A stretch of 39,533 nt of DNA from Bacteroidota bacterium. Lineage in GTDB: Bacteria > Bacteroidota > Bacteroidia > Bacteroidales > F082. Positions 25,300-34,931 of this stretch are shown in pieces. Location of the stretch: the NCBI GenBank assembly GCA_024276895.1, contig JAJRWG010000112.1, forward strand, positions 1 through 39,533, in the 5' to 3' direction. The notes under the pieces are model-generated. The model was not told the origin of the DNA and did no database searches. It saw only the letters and a list, made by a program, of their open reading frames with translations. Both the position numbers and the translations under genes were made by a program. Every line of letters begins with the position of its first letter. Within the stretch, counting starts at the first letter, position 1.

Positions 25300-28200
25300 T
25301 TAAAATCCTAATTTAAGATTAAACCCAAATGTCCTGGTTGTTGGGTAAGAACCCGTTTCAATTCCCTGGTTGTTACCTGAACCCAGACTTGCTTCCGGAT
25401 CAAAGTGGTCAACATTTTTGCTGATGATCCACAGGTTACGACCTACGAACGATAAGGACAGGTCACGCAGCAATACTTTATCGAACCATTTTTTCGGGAA
25501 ATTGTACGACAAAGAAACCTCACGCAACTTGGTGTAAGAAGCGTCGAATACGTACCTTGCGGTGGGGCTGTTGTTGTAATAGAAAGCCCTTCCCCAGCGA
25601 GCCGAGTTGACAAGGATGTCGTTGGGGCTTCCGTCAGCTTTCACACCGGGAAGAATAGTACCACCCGAAGTTGCGTGTGCCTGGTCAACAGGAACACCAT
25701 CACGGGTGTGGGGGCTTAAAACAGTACCGTCGGCCAGTACCAGGTTGTCACGCATCGGGTTGCCAAGAACGTTGGTTCCGGCAGTTTCAGCGTACAGTCC
25801 GGTAGCTTGTCCGTATTTCGTGCTTACTGAATAAATATCACCGCCTTTTTGAATATCAATCAAAGCGTAAAGTGTAATTCCTTTCCAGCTTAAGGTTGTG
25901 GGAATACCCATTTTCCAGTCAGGCTGGATGTTGCCAATAACTTCATCACCGGATTCAGACTTCAGGTAGTAACCGTTTTCATCAACCGTGGGTTGGCCAT
26001 TGGTATAAATATAGTCGCTACCCCTGATGGCGCCATAAGGTTCGCCGGCAGTAGCATTAACGGTAACGTCCCATGCGGAGTAGATCAAAATATTGTTTAC
26101 TTCAACGCCACTGGCATCGCGGTAAAGGCTAATGACTGTGTTATCGTTGGTGTACCAGTTAGCACCAATGTCCTAGTGCCAGTTTTTCGATTCGATGGGT
26201 ACAAGTACAAGTCCGACTTCCCAACCTTTGTTTTCCATCTCGCCACCGTTGACCCACATGCGGGAATAGCCCGAGAATGGTGAAACGGCAACAGGAAGGA
26301 TCTGGTTGTAAGTAGTCGATTTGTATTGTGCAACATCAATTCTGATCCTGCTATTCAGGAAGTGAGCTTCCAAACCGAATTCCAAACTCTTTGTAAGCTC
26401 AGGCTTCAGATCAGGATTCTGCAGGGTGCTGTTTACCGAGAACATCGGAACATCTCCCCAACTGGTGTTTTGTGAATAGGTTGACTGGAGGCTGTAAGGA
26501 ACAGCATCGTTACCTACCTGGGCGTAGTTGGCCCTCAGTTTCAACAAAGGCATCCAGCTCAGGTCGCGCAGGGCAGACATCTCGGTCAGCACTAAGCTTA
26601 ACGAAGCAGACCAGTAGTTAAAGGAGTCTGCTCCATCAGGCAGTGAGGAGGATTTGTCCCACCTGTCTGTCAGGTCAAGATAAAGGAAACTGTTCCATCC
26701 CATTGAAACACTTCCGAATACACTATTAATGCCATAATTTTGCAGGCTCTCGTTTACTACATAAGGAGAAACCGAGTTGCGAACCGTGTAAAGGTCAGGA
26801 ACAACCAGTCCGCCAACGGTGTTACCCATGATGGTTTCGTAGCGGTTCTTCCTGATGTTCGTTCCAACGAATGCATGCAAGGAGAATTTGTCCCAGGTTT
26901 TGTTAAACTTAAGGATACTCTCAATGTTCAACTCCATAAACTGCTCTGTGAAGTTTGAATAGTAGGAGTCGTCAACACTACTAACGGCAATTCTTTCATT
27001 TTGAACCCCCGAGTAGAAATCAAGCATTACTTTGTTGGAGAAACTGAGCCAGTCGGTAAACTTATAATAAAGTGCCGTATAACCGAAAACCCTGTTGCGC
27101 ACATCGTCTTCATAACTTTTACGACGAACAAAATAAGGGTTATCGAAGAAAATAGGACTCAGGTTGTCATAATAGGAGTGGTTCCACGAAAGCTGTTCTC
27201 CATTGGGACGGAGATAATTTTGGTCCAGTCTCTTGAGGTCCACGTTTCTTTCAAACCACTGTCCGAACGACTGCATGGGGTTCATGCCGTCGTAGCCTGT
27301 ACCGAAGCGGCCTTTGGCATATGTATTGACATAGGATATATTGGCTTCCATTTTCAACTTTTTGGTGAAATTGTAATCACCCGAAAAGTTAAGTGTATTC
27401 CTTTTAAACTCGCTGTTCACCAGAATACCTGTTTGGTCAACATTGGTGTAAGACAACCTGAAGGATCCGTCATCATTGTATCCGTTAAAAGTAAGGTTGT
27501 TGGTGTAAGAAGTACCCGTATTAAAGAAGTAATCCAAACCGTTTGCGCCGGCAAGCCAGGGTCTTTTTTCACCATAGTTGTCGCGCAGCGGGTCGAGGGC
27601 ATCCCATTGGATAACCATCTTGTCCGGGTCGAATTTTGCACCCCATGATGCATCTTCCGAACTTGGGGTAATCAGGTCATTCACACCATCACCGTCAATG
27701 TCTGCATAAAAGAAGTAAGCCGTCGGGTCTTCGTAGAAAGGACCATAACCTGCACCGTAAGTATTTTGCCACTGGGGTGCGGTTGACATGTCGGCTTGTT
27801 CCCAAAGCACACTGGAACTCCAGGTGACGCCTATCCGTTTTTCGCCGGGTCCGCGTTTACCTTTTTTGGTGGTAATGAGGATGACCCCGTTGGCAGCACG
27901 TGCACCGTAGAGGGCGGTTGCAGCAGCACCTTTAAGGATAGTAACACTCTCAATGTCGTCAGGGTTGATATCCATGGCAGCATTACCGTAGTCGTAACCA
28001 CCCCAGCCCTGGTTTTGGGTTGTACCGTGTTGCACAACCTGGCTGTTGGTATTGTTGTTGCTGAGCGGCACACCGTCAACGACAAACAAGGCCTGGTTGT
28101 TTTGGGTCAGCGAGCTTGAGCCCCTGATCAAAACGTTGGCCGATCCACCCATGGTATTGGGCTTGATGATGGATATACCGGTTGCCTTACCGGACAATGA

Positions 28201-28626
28201 ACTGACGACGTTCACATCGGAGACCCTGTTTACGTCATCACCGTCAAGTTCTTCAACCGCATAACCCAGCGATTTCTTTTCACGGGAAAGGGCAAGTGCG
28301 GTAACCACCACCTCGTCAATCATCATGGCTTCCGATTCCATGGTAATGTTGATGGTAGTCTGGTCACCAATGGTAACTTCCTGGGTCTTCATCCCAACAT
28401 AGGAGAAAACCAGTATTTTGTGTGCTGGCTCTACCTTCAGGGAAAACTTACCATCCAGATCGGTTGTCGTACCGACGGTCGTTCCTTTTACCTGGACAGT
28501 AACCCCCGGAATTCCCATTCCGTCATCAGCACTGATAACCTTACCACTAATGGTCCTTGTTTGTGCATTGGCAAACTGAATGCCAACGAAAAACAAGAAC
28601 GCCATTAAAATTGTAATTTTTCTCAT
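25300..28626 (-). pseudogene. SusC/RagA-family TonB-linked outer-membrane protein, interrupted by one in-frame TAG
   Basis: The full frame of about 1,108 codons encodes a SusC-type transporter. It has a signal peptide (MRKITILMAFLFFVGIQFANA), a CarboxypepD_reg-like domain (GKVISADDGMGIPGVTVQVKG), a plug with the SusC signature (NVLIRGSSSLTQNNQALFVVDGVPL) and a beta-barrel ending in TFGFNLKLGF. A TAG at 26173-26175 follows ...SKNWH; the next codons, in frame, read DIGANWYTNDNTVISLY, the continuation of a typical barrel strand. SusC proteins usually have a Trp at this position (TGG), so TGG to TAG is the simplest change. A product ending at residue 817 would miss the last third of the barrel and could not insert. 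SusD downstream is intact. Confidence 0.9.
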
Positions 28627-28872
28627 AATGATAATTTTTGGTTAATGAATTTGTTGAATGTATAAATTGATTGATAATTTTTTTAAAATCTGGTGCAAAA
28701 TATTAATTATTTGGAAACATTATCATTTTTTAACAATAAAAAAATAAACATTCATCTTTTTATAAAAAAGAAGTCTGCTTTGCTTTACGATTCCGGCGTG
28801 TGATCGCTTTTGGTTATTGGTAATTATCGATTTGAGACTGCAAGTTATAACATTTTTTAACTAACCGATTCA

Positions 28873-29289
28873 TCAAACCAGTTTTTTGCTGAAAAAAATC
28901 AGTACAACCAGTAAAACAAATCCGGTAACAACCATTGTCCAGCTAAACACATCATTGAAATAATAATTGAGTATTGCAAGTATTATGTAGCTAATAATGA
29001 ATAAGTAAAGTCCGGTTTTCCTGGCTTTAAGCAACAATATGCCGCTGACTAGCAAGCCGGTAAACAAAATAATATGGAGTATTATGTAGAATGAATATAA
29101 ATTACGGTCTGCACCCCCGTCCGCCGGGCTTACAGGAAAACTTTCACCGGTCAGCTGGTATATACCCGCCAAAATAAAAAAAAGTAGTCCCACTATTCCT
29201 TCCACAGCGATTACGATCGCAGCTACTCTCAGGAGAAAATGGATGCCAAAAAGCGGGTGCTTTACAGATTCACCGGTTTCGGTTGTCAT
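28873..29289 (-). CDS. Small membrane protein, unknown function
   Basis: A 138-residue protein with four predicted membrane segments (FGIHFLLRVAAIVIAVEGI, a second near GLLFFILAGIYQL, IILHIILFTGLLVSGILLL, and a C-terminal pair YLFIISYIILAILNYY / MVVTGFVLLVVLIFF). No domain was recognised. The start at 29289 is chosen because it sits 7 bases after the preceding gene's stop (29297). It is the last gene of a likely operon with the ammonia-lyase and another small membrane protein. The function is not predictable from sequence; a link to the lyase is only positional. Confidence 0.75.
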   Translation of the reverse strand: MTTETGESVKHPLFGIHFLLRVAAIVIAVEGIVGLLFFILAGIYQLTGESFPVSPADGGADRNLYSFYIILHIILFTGLLVSGILLLKARKTGLYLFIISYIILAILNYYFNDVFSWTMVVTGFVLLVVLIFFSKKLV

Positions 29290-29296
29290 GTTTCGG

Positions 29297-29731
29297 TTAT
29301 TTGAGGTAAGCCAGATTCCTTGAATACAAATATACAAAAACGGAACTGATGAGCATTTCAAGAAAAGGAAACGGCAGGGTGCTGATGAAAAGTTTGGGAA
29401 TGATCAGTAACAGTATCTGGGAAAAAGTGTATAAGTGAAAGCCTGTTTTGCGCAAATTCCACATCTGGATTGCACCTAAAAGTGACACGGACAGGAGAAT
29501 GGCCTGAAACAAAAAAAACATGGGGCTGAGGTCAAGCAAAAAATCAAAGTTCAGCTCTGTGCCCATAAAAAGAAAGGTGCTCTTTTTCTCCAGAGCCTGT
29601 TTTATCGGATTGATGGCGGCAAAGAACAGCATGTTCGACAACAGCGACATGCCACTTCCAATGAAAGTTAAAATGCAAAGCACGGTCAGTAGTTCGGGAC
29701 GTCTTACCGGATTTTCTGTTGCCTCATTCAT
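29297..29731 (-). CDS. Small membrane protein, unknown function
   Basis: A 144-residue protein with about four hydrophobic segments: LLTVLCILTFIGSGMSLLS, FLFQAILLSVSLLGAIQMW, LYTFSQILLLIIPKLFI and FPFLEMLISSVFVYLY. A Pro-rich, charged N-terminus (MNEATENPVRRPE) precedes them. No family was recognised, though the layout resembles uncharacterised DUF-type membrane proteins of Bacteroidota. It starts 20 bases after the ammonia-lyase stop and ends 7 bases before the next membrane protein gene, so the three are probably co-transcribed. Confidence 0.75.
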   Translation of the reverse strand: MNEATENPVRRPELLTVLCILTFIGSGMSLLSNMLFFAAINPIKQALEKKSTFLFMGTELNFDFLLDLSPMFFLFQAILLSVSLLGAIQMWNLRKTGFHLYTFSQILLLIIPKLFISTLPFPFLEMLISSVFVYLYSRNLAYLK

Positions 29732-29751
29732 CTTGTAAAAGTTATTAACCT

Positions 29752-31275
29752 TTAACTCAACTGTCCGATTGTTTTTTCCACTTCTTCCAAAATCTCCCCC
29801 GACTGTACAAGCGCTTTCATTTTGTTGTGGTCTTCGTACAGTGGCCGGTCAACATCCAGAAAATCAACATATCTTCTGATGACCTCTTTGGCTTTGGTTA
29901 CCCCCTTGCCAAATTTGTAATCTCTGAAATCCAGTGCCTGGGCAGCTGCCATAAACTCGATGCCTAGTATGCCGTAAGCGTTGTCGAGTATCTGAAAGTT
30001 TTTGATCGCCGTGTTCATACCCATGGAAACAAAGTCTTCCTGGTCGGCGGCGGCGGGGATGGACTGGATGGAGGCCGGTGCCGACAGGATACGCTGCTCC
30101 ACGATTTGCATGTCGGCAGTGTACTGGCTGAGCATGAGTCCCGAAAACATACCGGCCCCTTTGGTCAGGAAAGCAGGCAAACCGGCACTCAGCGCCGGGT
30201 TATTCAGGCGGTTCATCCGTCTTTCCGAAAGCACACTTACCATGGTGATGGCGATTCCCGCCATGTCCATGGGCAGGGCCACCGGTGTGCCCTGGAAGTT
30301 TGCTCCCGACAGGCTGATATTTTCATCAGGAAAGAAAATGGGATTGTCTCCCACCCCGTTGAGTTCGATCTCCACCTGTGAGCGGGCGTAAGCCAGCGCA
30401 TCGTGGGCAGCCCCGATGACCTGCGGTGTTGACCGCATGGAATAAGCATCCTGCACTTTGTGTTTGATCTTTCCCAGTTTCAGGTCGCCACCTTCAATAA
30501 GCCGGGCAATGGCTTTGGCACTCCTGACCGCACCTTTGAAGCCCCTGATTTCGTGGAGGCGGGCGTTGTAAGGCCCCATGTTGGCCTTGAGTGCTTCGAG
30601 GGACATGGCCGCCGCAATCTCAGCCTGCATCAGCCAGCGGCCGGCATCGTAAAGAAACAAAGCGCTCATGCCTGTCAGCACGTTCGAGCCGTTGATGATG
30701 CCCAGGCCATCGCGGGCCTGCAGACCGGGAACAGCAATTCCTGCCCGTTCCATTGCTTCGGCACCTTCGTACATTACACCTTTATAATAAGCCTTGCCTT
30801 CACCAAGCATGAGCAGTGCAATTTGCGACATGGGCGCAAGGTCACCGGAAGCACCCACAGAACCTTTCCGGCAAACGTAGGGAGTAACTCCCTTGTTGAG
30901 CATTTCCACCAGGGTTTGTGTGATCACAGGACGAATACCCGAATTGCCATGGGCATGCACGTTGACCCGTCCCAGCATGGCTGCGCGAACATGGTCCTCA
31001 GGCATGGCGTCGCCAATGCCTGCCGAGTGGTTATAAACAAGATATTTCTGGAAATCTTTGATCTGGTCATCATCAAGCACGATTTCCGAAAACTCGCCGA
31101 TGCCCGTGTTGACCCCGTACATGATCTCGCGGGCTTCGATTTTCTTCTCCAGCATCGCACGGCACTTCTCAATCGCCTCAAGCGCTTCGGTGGACAGGCT
31201 TACTTGTTTGCGGTGGCGGGCAACGGCAACAACGTCTTCAATTGTCAGGCCCGCTCCTTTGATCACTAAGGTCAT
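29752..31275 (-). CDS. Aromatic amino acid ammonia-lyase (HAL/PAL/TAL family), substrate uncertain
   Basis: A 507-residue MIO-type lyase. The Ala-Ser-Gly triad that forms the MIO cofactor is at residues 142-144 (GSVGASGDLAP), with the family motifs MYGVNTGIGEFSE, GIINGSNVLTGMSALF, SGANFQGTPVALPMDMAG and SAPASIQSIPAAADQEDF. It deaminates an aromatic amino acid to an aryl acrylate, or acts as a related aminomutase. The selectivity segment reads YNHSAGIGD, unlike the KSHACGSG of the HutH copy nearby, so it is not simply a second HutH. The start at 31275 is where family similarity begins; 15 more codons upstream are open. Two small membrane proteins follow in the same operon. Confidence 0.88.
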   Translation of the reverse strand: MTLVIKGAGLTIEDVVAVARHRKQVSLSTEALEAIEKCRAMLEKKIEAREIMYGVNTGIGEFSEIVLDDDQIKDFQKYLVYNHSAGIGDAMPEDHVRAAMLGRVNVHAHGNSGIRPVITQTLVEMLNKGVTPYVCRKGSVGASGDLAPMSQIALLMLGEGKAYYKGVMYEGAEAMERAGIAVPGLQARDGLGIINGSNVLTGMSALFLYDAGRWLMQAEIAAAMSLEALKANMGPYNARLHEIRGFKGAVRSAKAIARLIEGGDLKLGKIKHKVQDAYSMRSTPQVIGAAHDALAYARSQVEIELNGVGDNPIFFPDENISLSGANFQGTPVALPMDMAGIAITMVSVLSERRMNRLNNPALSAGLPAFLTKGAGMFSGLMLSQYTADMQIVEQRILSAPASIQSIPAAADQEDFVSMGMNTAIKNFQILDNAYGILGIEFMAAAQALDFRDYKFGKGVTKAKEVIRRYVDFLDVDRPLYEDHNKMKALVQSGEILEEVEKTIGQLS

Positions 31276-31332
31276 CCGTTTTTTTTGAAGCGAAAATAAA
31301 GAAAAACACAACCGCAGCAATTGAAATTCTGC

Positions 31333-31362
31333 TTTGATTCACAAAACAATATTTTAATTTTG
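31333..31362 (+). promoter_or_regulatory. Bacteroidota promoter of the thioredoxin-like gene
   Basis: TTTG at 31333-31336 and TAATTTTG at 31355-31362 are 18 bases apart. The ATG at 31438 is 75 bases downstream. Confidence 0.55.
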
Positions 31363-31437
31363 TGACCCCTTAACAAGCATCAGCGAAATACGCTTTGGTA
31401 CCGCCAAAATTATTATAAGCAGTAATTCCGTACGCGA

Positions 31438-31767
31438 ATGACCAATGAACTGGAAACCATCGAACAAACGGAGAACCTGACGGGAAACAAGCCCGCTGTG
31501 TTGCTGTATTTCTACAACGACAGCTGTGCCCCCTGCATCAGTTTGCGGCCCAAAGTGATCGAACTGCTGGAGAATGAGTTCCCGAAAGTTCAACTGGCAT
31601 TTGTCAACTCAGTACTTCATCCTGAGGTGGCTGCACGCTACAACTCCTTTTCAAACCCGACTTTGATCTTGTTTTTTGACGGGAGGGAATACCGTCGCGA
31701 AAGCAAATACATCTCCATCCCTCAACTGGCGGAAAGCATCCGCAGGCCTTATGAGATGATCTTTTAA
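31438..31767 (+). CDS. Thioredoxin-like protein
   Basis: A 109-residue single-domain protein with a thioredoxin fold. The active site is CAPC in FYNDSCAPCISLRPKVIELL, and the cis-Pro loop is SNPTLILFFDG. Order and length match thioredoxin, but the CAPC pair replaces the usual CGPC, and no signal peptide is present, so it is a cytoplasmic thiol-disulfide oxidoreductase. It stands alone on the plus strand between two minus-strand ammonia-lyase genes. The partner is unknown. The 3' end runs into heptamer repeats. Confidence 0.88.
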   Translation: MTNELETIEQTENLTGNKPAVLLYFYNDSCAPCISLRPKVIELLENEFPKVQLAFVNSVLHPEVAARYNSFSNPTLILFFDGREYRRESKYISIPQLAESIRRPYEMIF

Positions 31768-31769
31768 GT

Positions 31770-31828
31770 AGTCGGCGGTCTTCAGTTGGCAGTCTTCAGT
31801 TGGCAGTCGGCGGTCGGCAGTCGGCGAT
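31770..31828. repeat. Heptamer repeat array (CAGTCGG-like), convergent gene ends
   Basis: Eight consecutive 7-base units in perfect register: a partial AGTCGG, then CGGTCTT, CAGTTGG, CAGTCTT, CAGTTGG, CAGTCGG, CGGTCGG, CAGTCGG. It fills the gap between the thioredoxin and hutH stop codons; the hutH stop lies at its edge. Confidence 0.75.
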
Positions 31829-33351
31829 CAAACCCCGGGAATCAGTGCATCGGGCAGGTCGTACTGCACTTCGCGCAGGAACAGGATGGTTTTCTCCATT
31901 TCGTCATGCATGATCTTATCCTCCTGCACAAACGCCACCCGGCTGCGGTAAGCTGCTACAAACTCCTCAATGAATGGCGAAGATTTTTTCGGCCTTCTGA
32001 AGTCCAGGGCCTGGGCAGCATTGAACAACTCAATAGCCAGAATGCGTTCCAGGTTGTCAACCACCCGGTAAGCCTTGGTGGCTGCATTGGCACCCATACT
32101 TACGTGGTCTTCCTGTCCCTGCGACGACTCAATGGTGTCAACCGATGCAGGCGTACACAACTGTTTGTTTTGGTTCACGATGGATGCCGCCGTGTACTGC
32201 GGGATCATAAAGCCGGAATTCAGTCCGGGATTGGCAACCAGGAAAGGCGGCAACCCTCGTTTACCGTGCAAAAGCTGGTAGGTTCGTCTTTCGGAAATGC
32301 TGCCCAGTTCGGCTGCCGCGATGGCCATGTTGTCCAATGCCAGTGCCAGCGGTTGCCCGTGAAAATTCCCACCCGAAACGATGATGTCCTCGTCAGGAAA
32401 AATGGTGGGATTGTCGGTCACGGCATTGATTTCGCTTGAGAAAACAGAAGCCACGTAGTTAAAGGAATCTTTGGAAGCCCCGTGCACCTGGGGGATGCAA
32501 CGGAAAGAGTACGGATCCTGGACGTGCTTTTTGTATTGGGCGATAAGTTCACTGCCATCCAGTAGAATTCTGAATCGCGCTGCCGTTTGTATCTGTCCTT
32601 GGTGGTGGCGGATGTGGTGCAGGCGGTCCATGAAAGGCTCAATCCTGCCGTCGAAGGCATCCAGCGAAATGGCGCCGATGATGTCGGCCAGTTCCGAAAG
32701 CCGGAACAACTTTAGCAGGGACTGTACACCGTAAGCCCCCATGAATTGCGTGCCGTTGAGCAGGGCGAGTCCTTCTTTCGACTGCAGTTGCAAGGGCTTC
32801 CAGCCAAAATGTGCCAGCACCTCGGTTGCTTCTTTTTTTTCACCATCAAAATGCACCTTGCCCATGCCCAGCAGAGGGAGCGACATGTGTGCAAGCGGTG
32901 CCAGGTCGCCCGAGGCACCCAGCGAACCCAGTTGGTAAACCACCGGAAACACCTCGTTGTTGAAGAAGTCAATAAGCCGGTTGACTGTTGCCGCTTGTAC
33001 ACCGGAATGCCCGTAGGAAAGCGACTGCACTTTGAGCAACAGCATCAGCTTGACCACCTCCTTCGGCACTTCCTCACCCGACCCGCAGGCATGTGATTTC
33101 ACCAGGTTTTCCTGCAGGCGACCAAGGTCTTCTTTTGAAATGGATTTGTCGTAAAGTGCACCGAAACCCGTGTTGATGCCATAGATGGGTTCGTCCTGTT
33201 CAGCCATTTTCCGGTCGAGGTAAGCACGGCATTTCTCAATTCGCTGAACGGCTTCCTCTGAAAGGGCAATCTTGCGGTTTTCCTTCAACACATCAAAAAT
33301 AGCCTTGAAAGTCAGTTTCTCAGGACTGATGCGGTAAGTCGTTTTTTCCAT
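31828..33351 (-). CDS. hutH: Histidine ammonia-lyase
   Basis: A 507-residue MIO-type lyase that converts L-histidine to urocanate and ammonia, the first step of histidine degradation. The MIO triad is A146-S147-G148 in GSLGASGDLAP. HAL-type features are IYGINTGFGALYD, VKSHACGSG, LLNGTQFMGAYG, SGGNFHGQPLALALD, GFMIPQYTAA and PASVDTIESSQGQEDHVSMG. The length equals that of bacterial HutH. Other hut genes (hutU, hutI, formiminotransferase) are not in the window. Upstream is a heptamer-repeat region instead of a close partner gene. Confidence 0.93.
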   Translation of the reverse strand: MEKTTYRISPEKLTFKAIFDVLKENRKIALSEEAVQRIEKCRAYLDRKMAEQDEPIYGINTGFGALYDKSISKEDLGRLQENLVKSHACGSGEEVPKEVVKLMLLLKVQSLSYGHSGVQAATVNRLIDFFNNEVFPVVYQLGSLGASGDLAPLAHMSLPLLGMGKVHFDGEKKEATEVLAHFGWKPLQLQSKEGLALLNGTQFMGAYGVQSLLKLFRLSELADIIGAISLDAFDGRIEPFMDRLHHIRHHQGQIQTAARFRILLDGSELIAQYKKHVQDPYSFRCIPQVHGASKDSFNYVASVFSSEINAVTDNPTIFPDEDIIVSGGNFHGQPLALALDNMAIAAAELGSISERRTYQLLHGKRGLPPFLVANPGLNSGFMIPQYTAASIVNQNKQLCTPASVDTIESSQGQEDHVSMGANAATKAYRVVDNLERILAIELFNAAQALDFRRPKKSSPFIEEFVAAYRSRVAFVQEDKIMHDEMEKTILFLREVQYDLPDALIPGV

Positions 33352-33401
33352 CTTTTTAATTTCGGTTGTAAATCAAATAAAGGTGATTTTATTGTTGGTT
33401 G

Positions 33402-33529
33402 CTGTTAGCAGTCAGCGGACTTCAGTCGGCGGTCGCCAGTCGGCAGTTAACAGCCAACAGTCAACAATTTTTTACCACCAATAACGCCCGAAGGCCAAAT
33501 GACGGCGAAGCCAAATGACGGCCGAAGGG
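33402..33529. repeat. Heptamer repeat array plus a short tandem repeat, between hisS and hutH
   Basis: 33402-33464 reads in 7-base register: CTGTTAG, CAGTCAG, CGGACTT, CAGTCGG, CGGTCGC, CAGTCGG, CAGTTAA, CAGCCAA, CAGTCAA. It is followed at about 33491-33529 by a different tandem repeat with two copies of GCCAAATGACGG. No gene or promoter was recognised in this 192-base gap. Confidence 0.7.
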
Positions 33530-33543
33530 CACCTGACCAGCAA

Positions 33544-34911
33544 CTAAACACCACCAAGCACCACCTTCAACTTCTCCAACTCTATTTTTTTCTGCTCACC
33601 CGACTCCATGTCTTTGAGTGTCAGCAGGCCGGATTTCATTTCTTCTTCGCCGATGAGCAGCACGTAGCGGATGCCTTTCTGGTCAGCGTACTTCATCTGT
33701 TTTTTCATTTTGGCGGTGTCGGGGTAGAGTTCTGCGCTGACTCCCGTCTTTTGTAGTTCTTCCAGCACTTTCAAAGCGTAAACGGCTTCCTTTTCCCCGA
33801 AATTCACCAGCATGATTTTTGAAGTTGCCTGCACCTGCGGGGGAAACAATTCCAATTCCCTGAGCACGTCATAGATCCTGTCGGCACCGAACGAAACGCC
33901 GACTCCCGAAACATCCGGCAAGCCGAAAACCCCGGTCAGGTTGTCGTACCTGCCACCGCCGCAAACACTGCCGATGCTGACACCTTTGGCTTTCACTTCG
34001 ATGATGGCGCCGGTGTAGTAGTTCAGTCCGCGTGCCAGCGACTGGTCAATTTCCACTTCCGACTGAATATCGAGCCCTTCCAGCAAATCCAGCATGGTTT
34101 CCAACTCGGCAATGCCTTTTGAACCTTCCGCCGTACCGCCCAGCAGTTCGGTCAGGCAGTTCAGCTTTTTGCGGTTATCGCCACCCAGGTTGATGATGGG
34201 TTCCAGCATTTTGATGGCGCTTTCATCCAGCCCTTTGGAGCGTAATTAGTCGTAAACTTTTTCCACACCGATTTTGTCCAGCTTGTCGATGGCCGTGGTG
34301 ATGTCGGTCAGTTTGTCATCAGCACCAACCACTCCGGCCATGCCACTGAGCAGCTTGCGGTTGTTGATCTTGATCAGGACAGGCATCTTCAGTTTCACGA
34401 AAATCGCGTCAATCATCCTGATCAGTTCAACCTCGTTTAACAGTGAATCGGAACCGATCACATCCACATCGCACTGGAAAAACTCGCGGTAGCGGCCCTT
34501 CTGGGGACGGTCGGCACGCCACACGGGCTGGATCTGGTAGCGCTTGAACGGGAAGGTGATATCGTTGCGGTGCTGCACCACGAATCGTGCAAAAGGCACG
34601 GTCAGGTCGTAGCGCAGGCCTTTTTCCGAAACGGATTTGGTCACCGTGCCCAACCTGTTTTCGGCAATATCTTCCGGCTTCACCTGCTTTAAAAAATCGC
34701 CCGAATTCAGAATCTTGAACAACAGCCGGTCACCCTCTTCGCCATACTTTCCCATCAAAGTTGACAGGTTTTCCATGGCCGGTGTTTCGATGGGCTGGTA
34801 GCCGAAATCCTGAAAAACGGTTTTGATGGTATCGAAAATGTAATTCCGCCGCGCCATTTCGGTGGGGGAAAAATCGCGTGTTCCTTTTGGGATGGAAGGT
34901 TTTTGTGCCAT
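33544..34911 (-). pseudogene. hisS: Histidyl-tRNA synthetase, reading frame interrupted by one in-frame TAA
   Basis: The full frame (455 codons) encodes a class II synthetase that charges tRNA-His. Before the break: [19 protein letters not shown], the [13 protein letters not shown] block and motif 2 ([15 protein letters not shown]). After it: the HisA-type block LARGLNYYTGAIIEV, motif 3 (GVSFGADRIYDVL) and the anticodon-binding domain (KIMLVNFGEKEAVYALKVLEEL). The stop at 34246-34248 follows GVEKVYD; the next codons read LRSKGLDESAIKMLEPI in the same frame. Homologues have Glu or Gln there, so GAA or CAA to TAA fits. The enzyme is essential and normally single-copy; a 221-residue fragment without motif 3 cannot work. 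It is the last gene of a fldA-lgt-hisS run (20 bases after lgt) and ends in TAG. Confidence 0.92.
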
Positions 34912-34931
34912 AGCCTGGATAAATTTTCAGA

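Noticed and set aside
34209-34248. Genuinely split two-gene histidyl-tRNA synthetase
   Set aside because: Twelve in-frame codons between the stop and the next ATG keep family-like sequence, so a single broken frame is the better reading, though not fully excluded.
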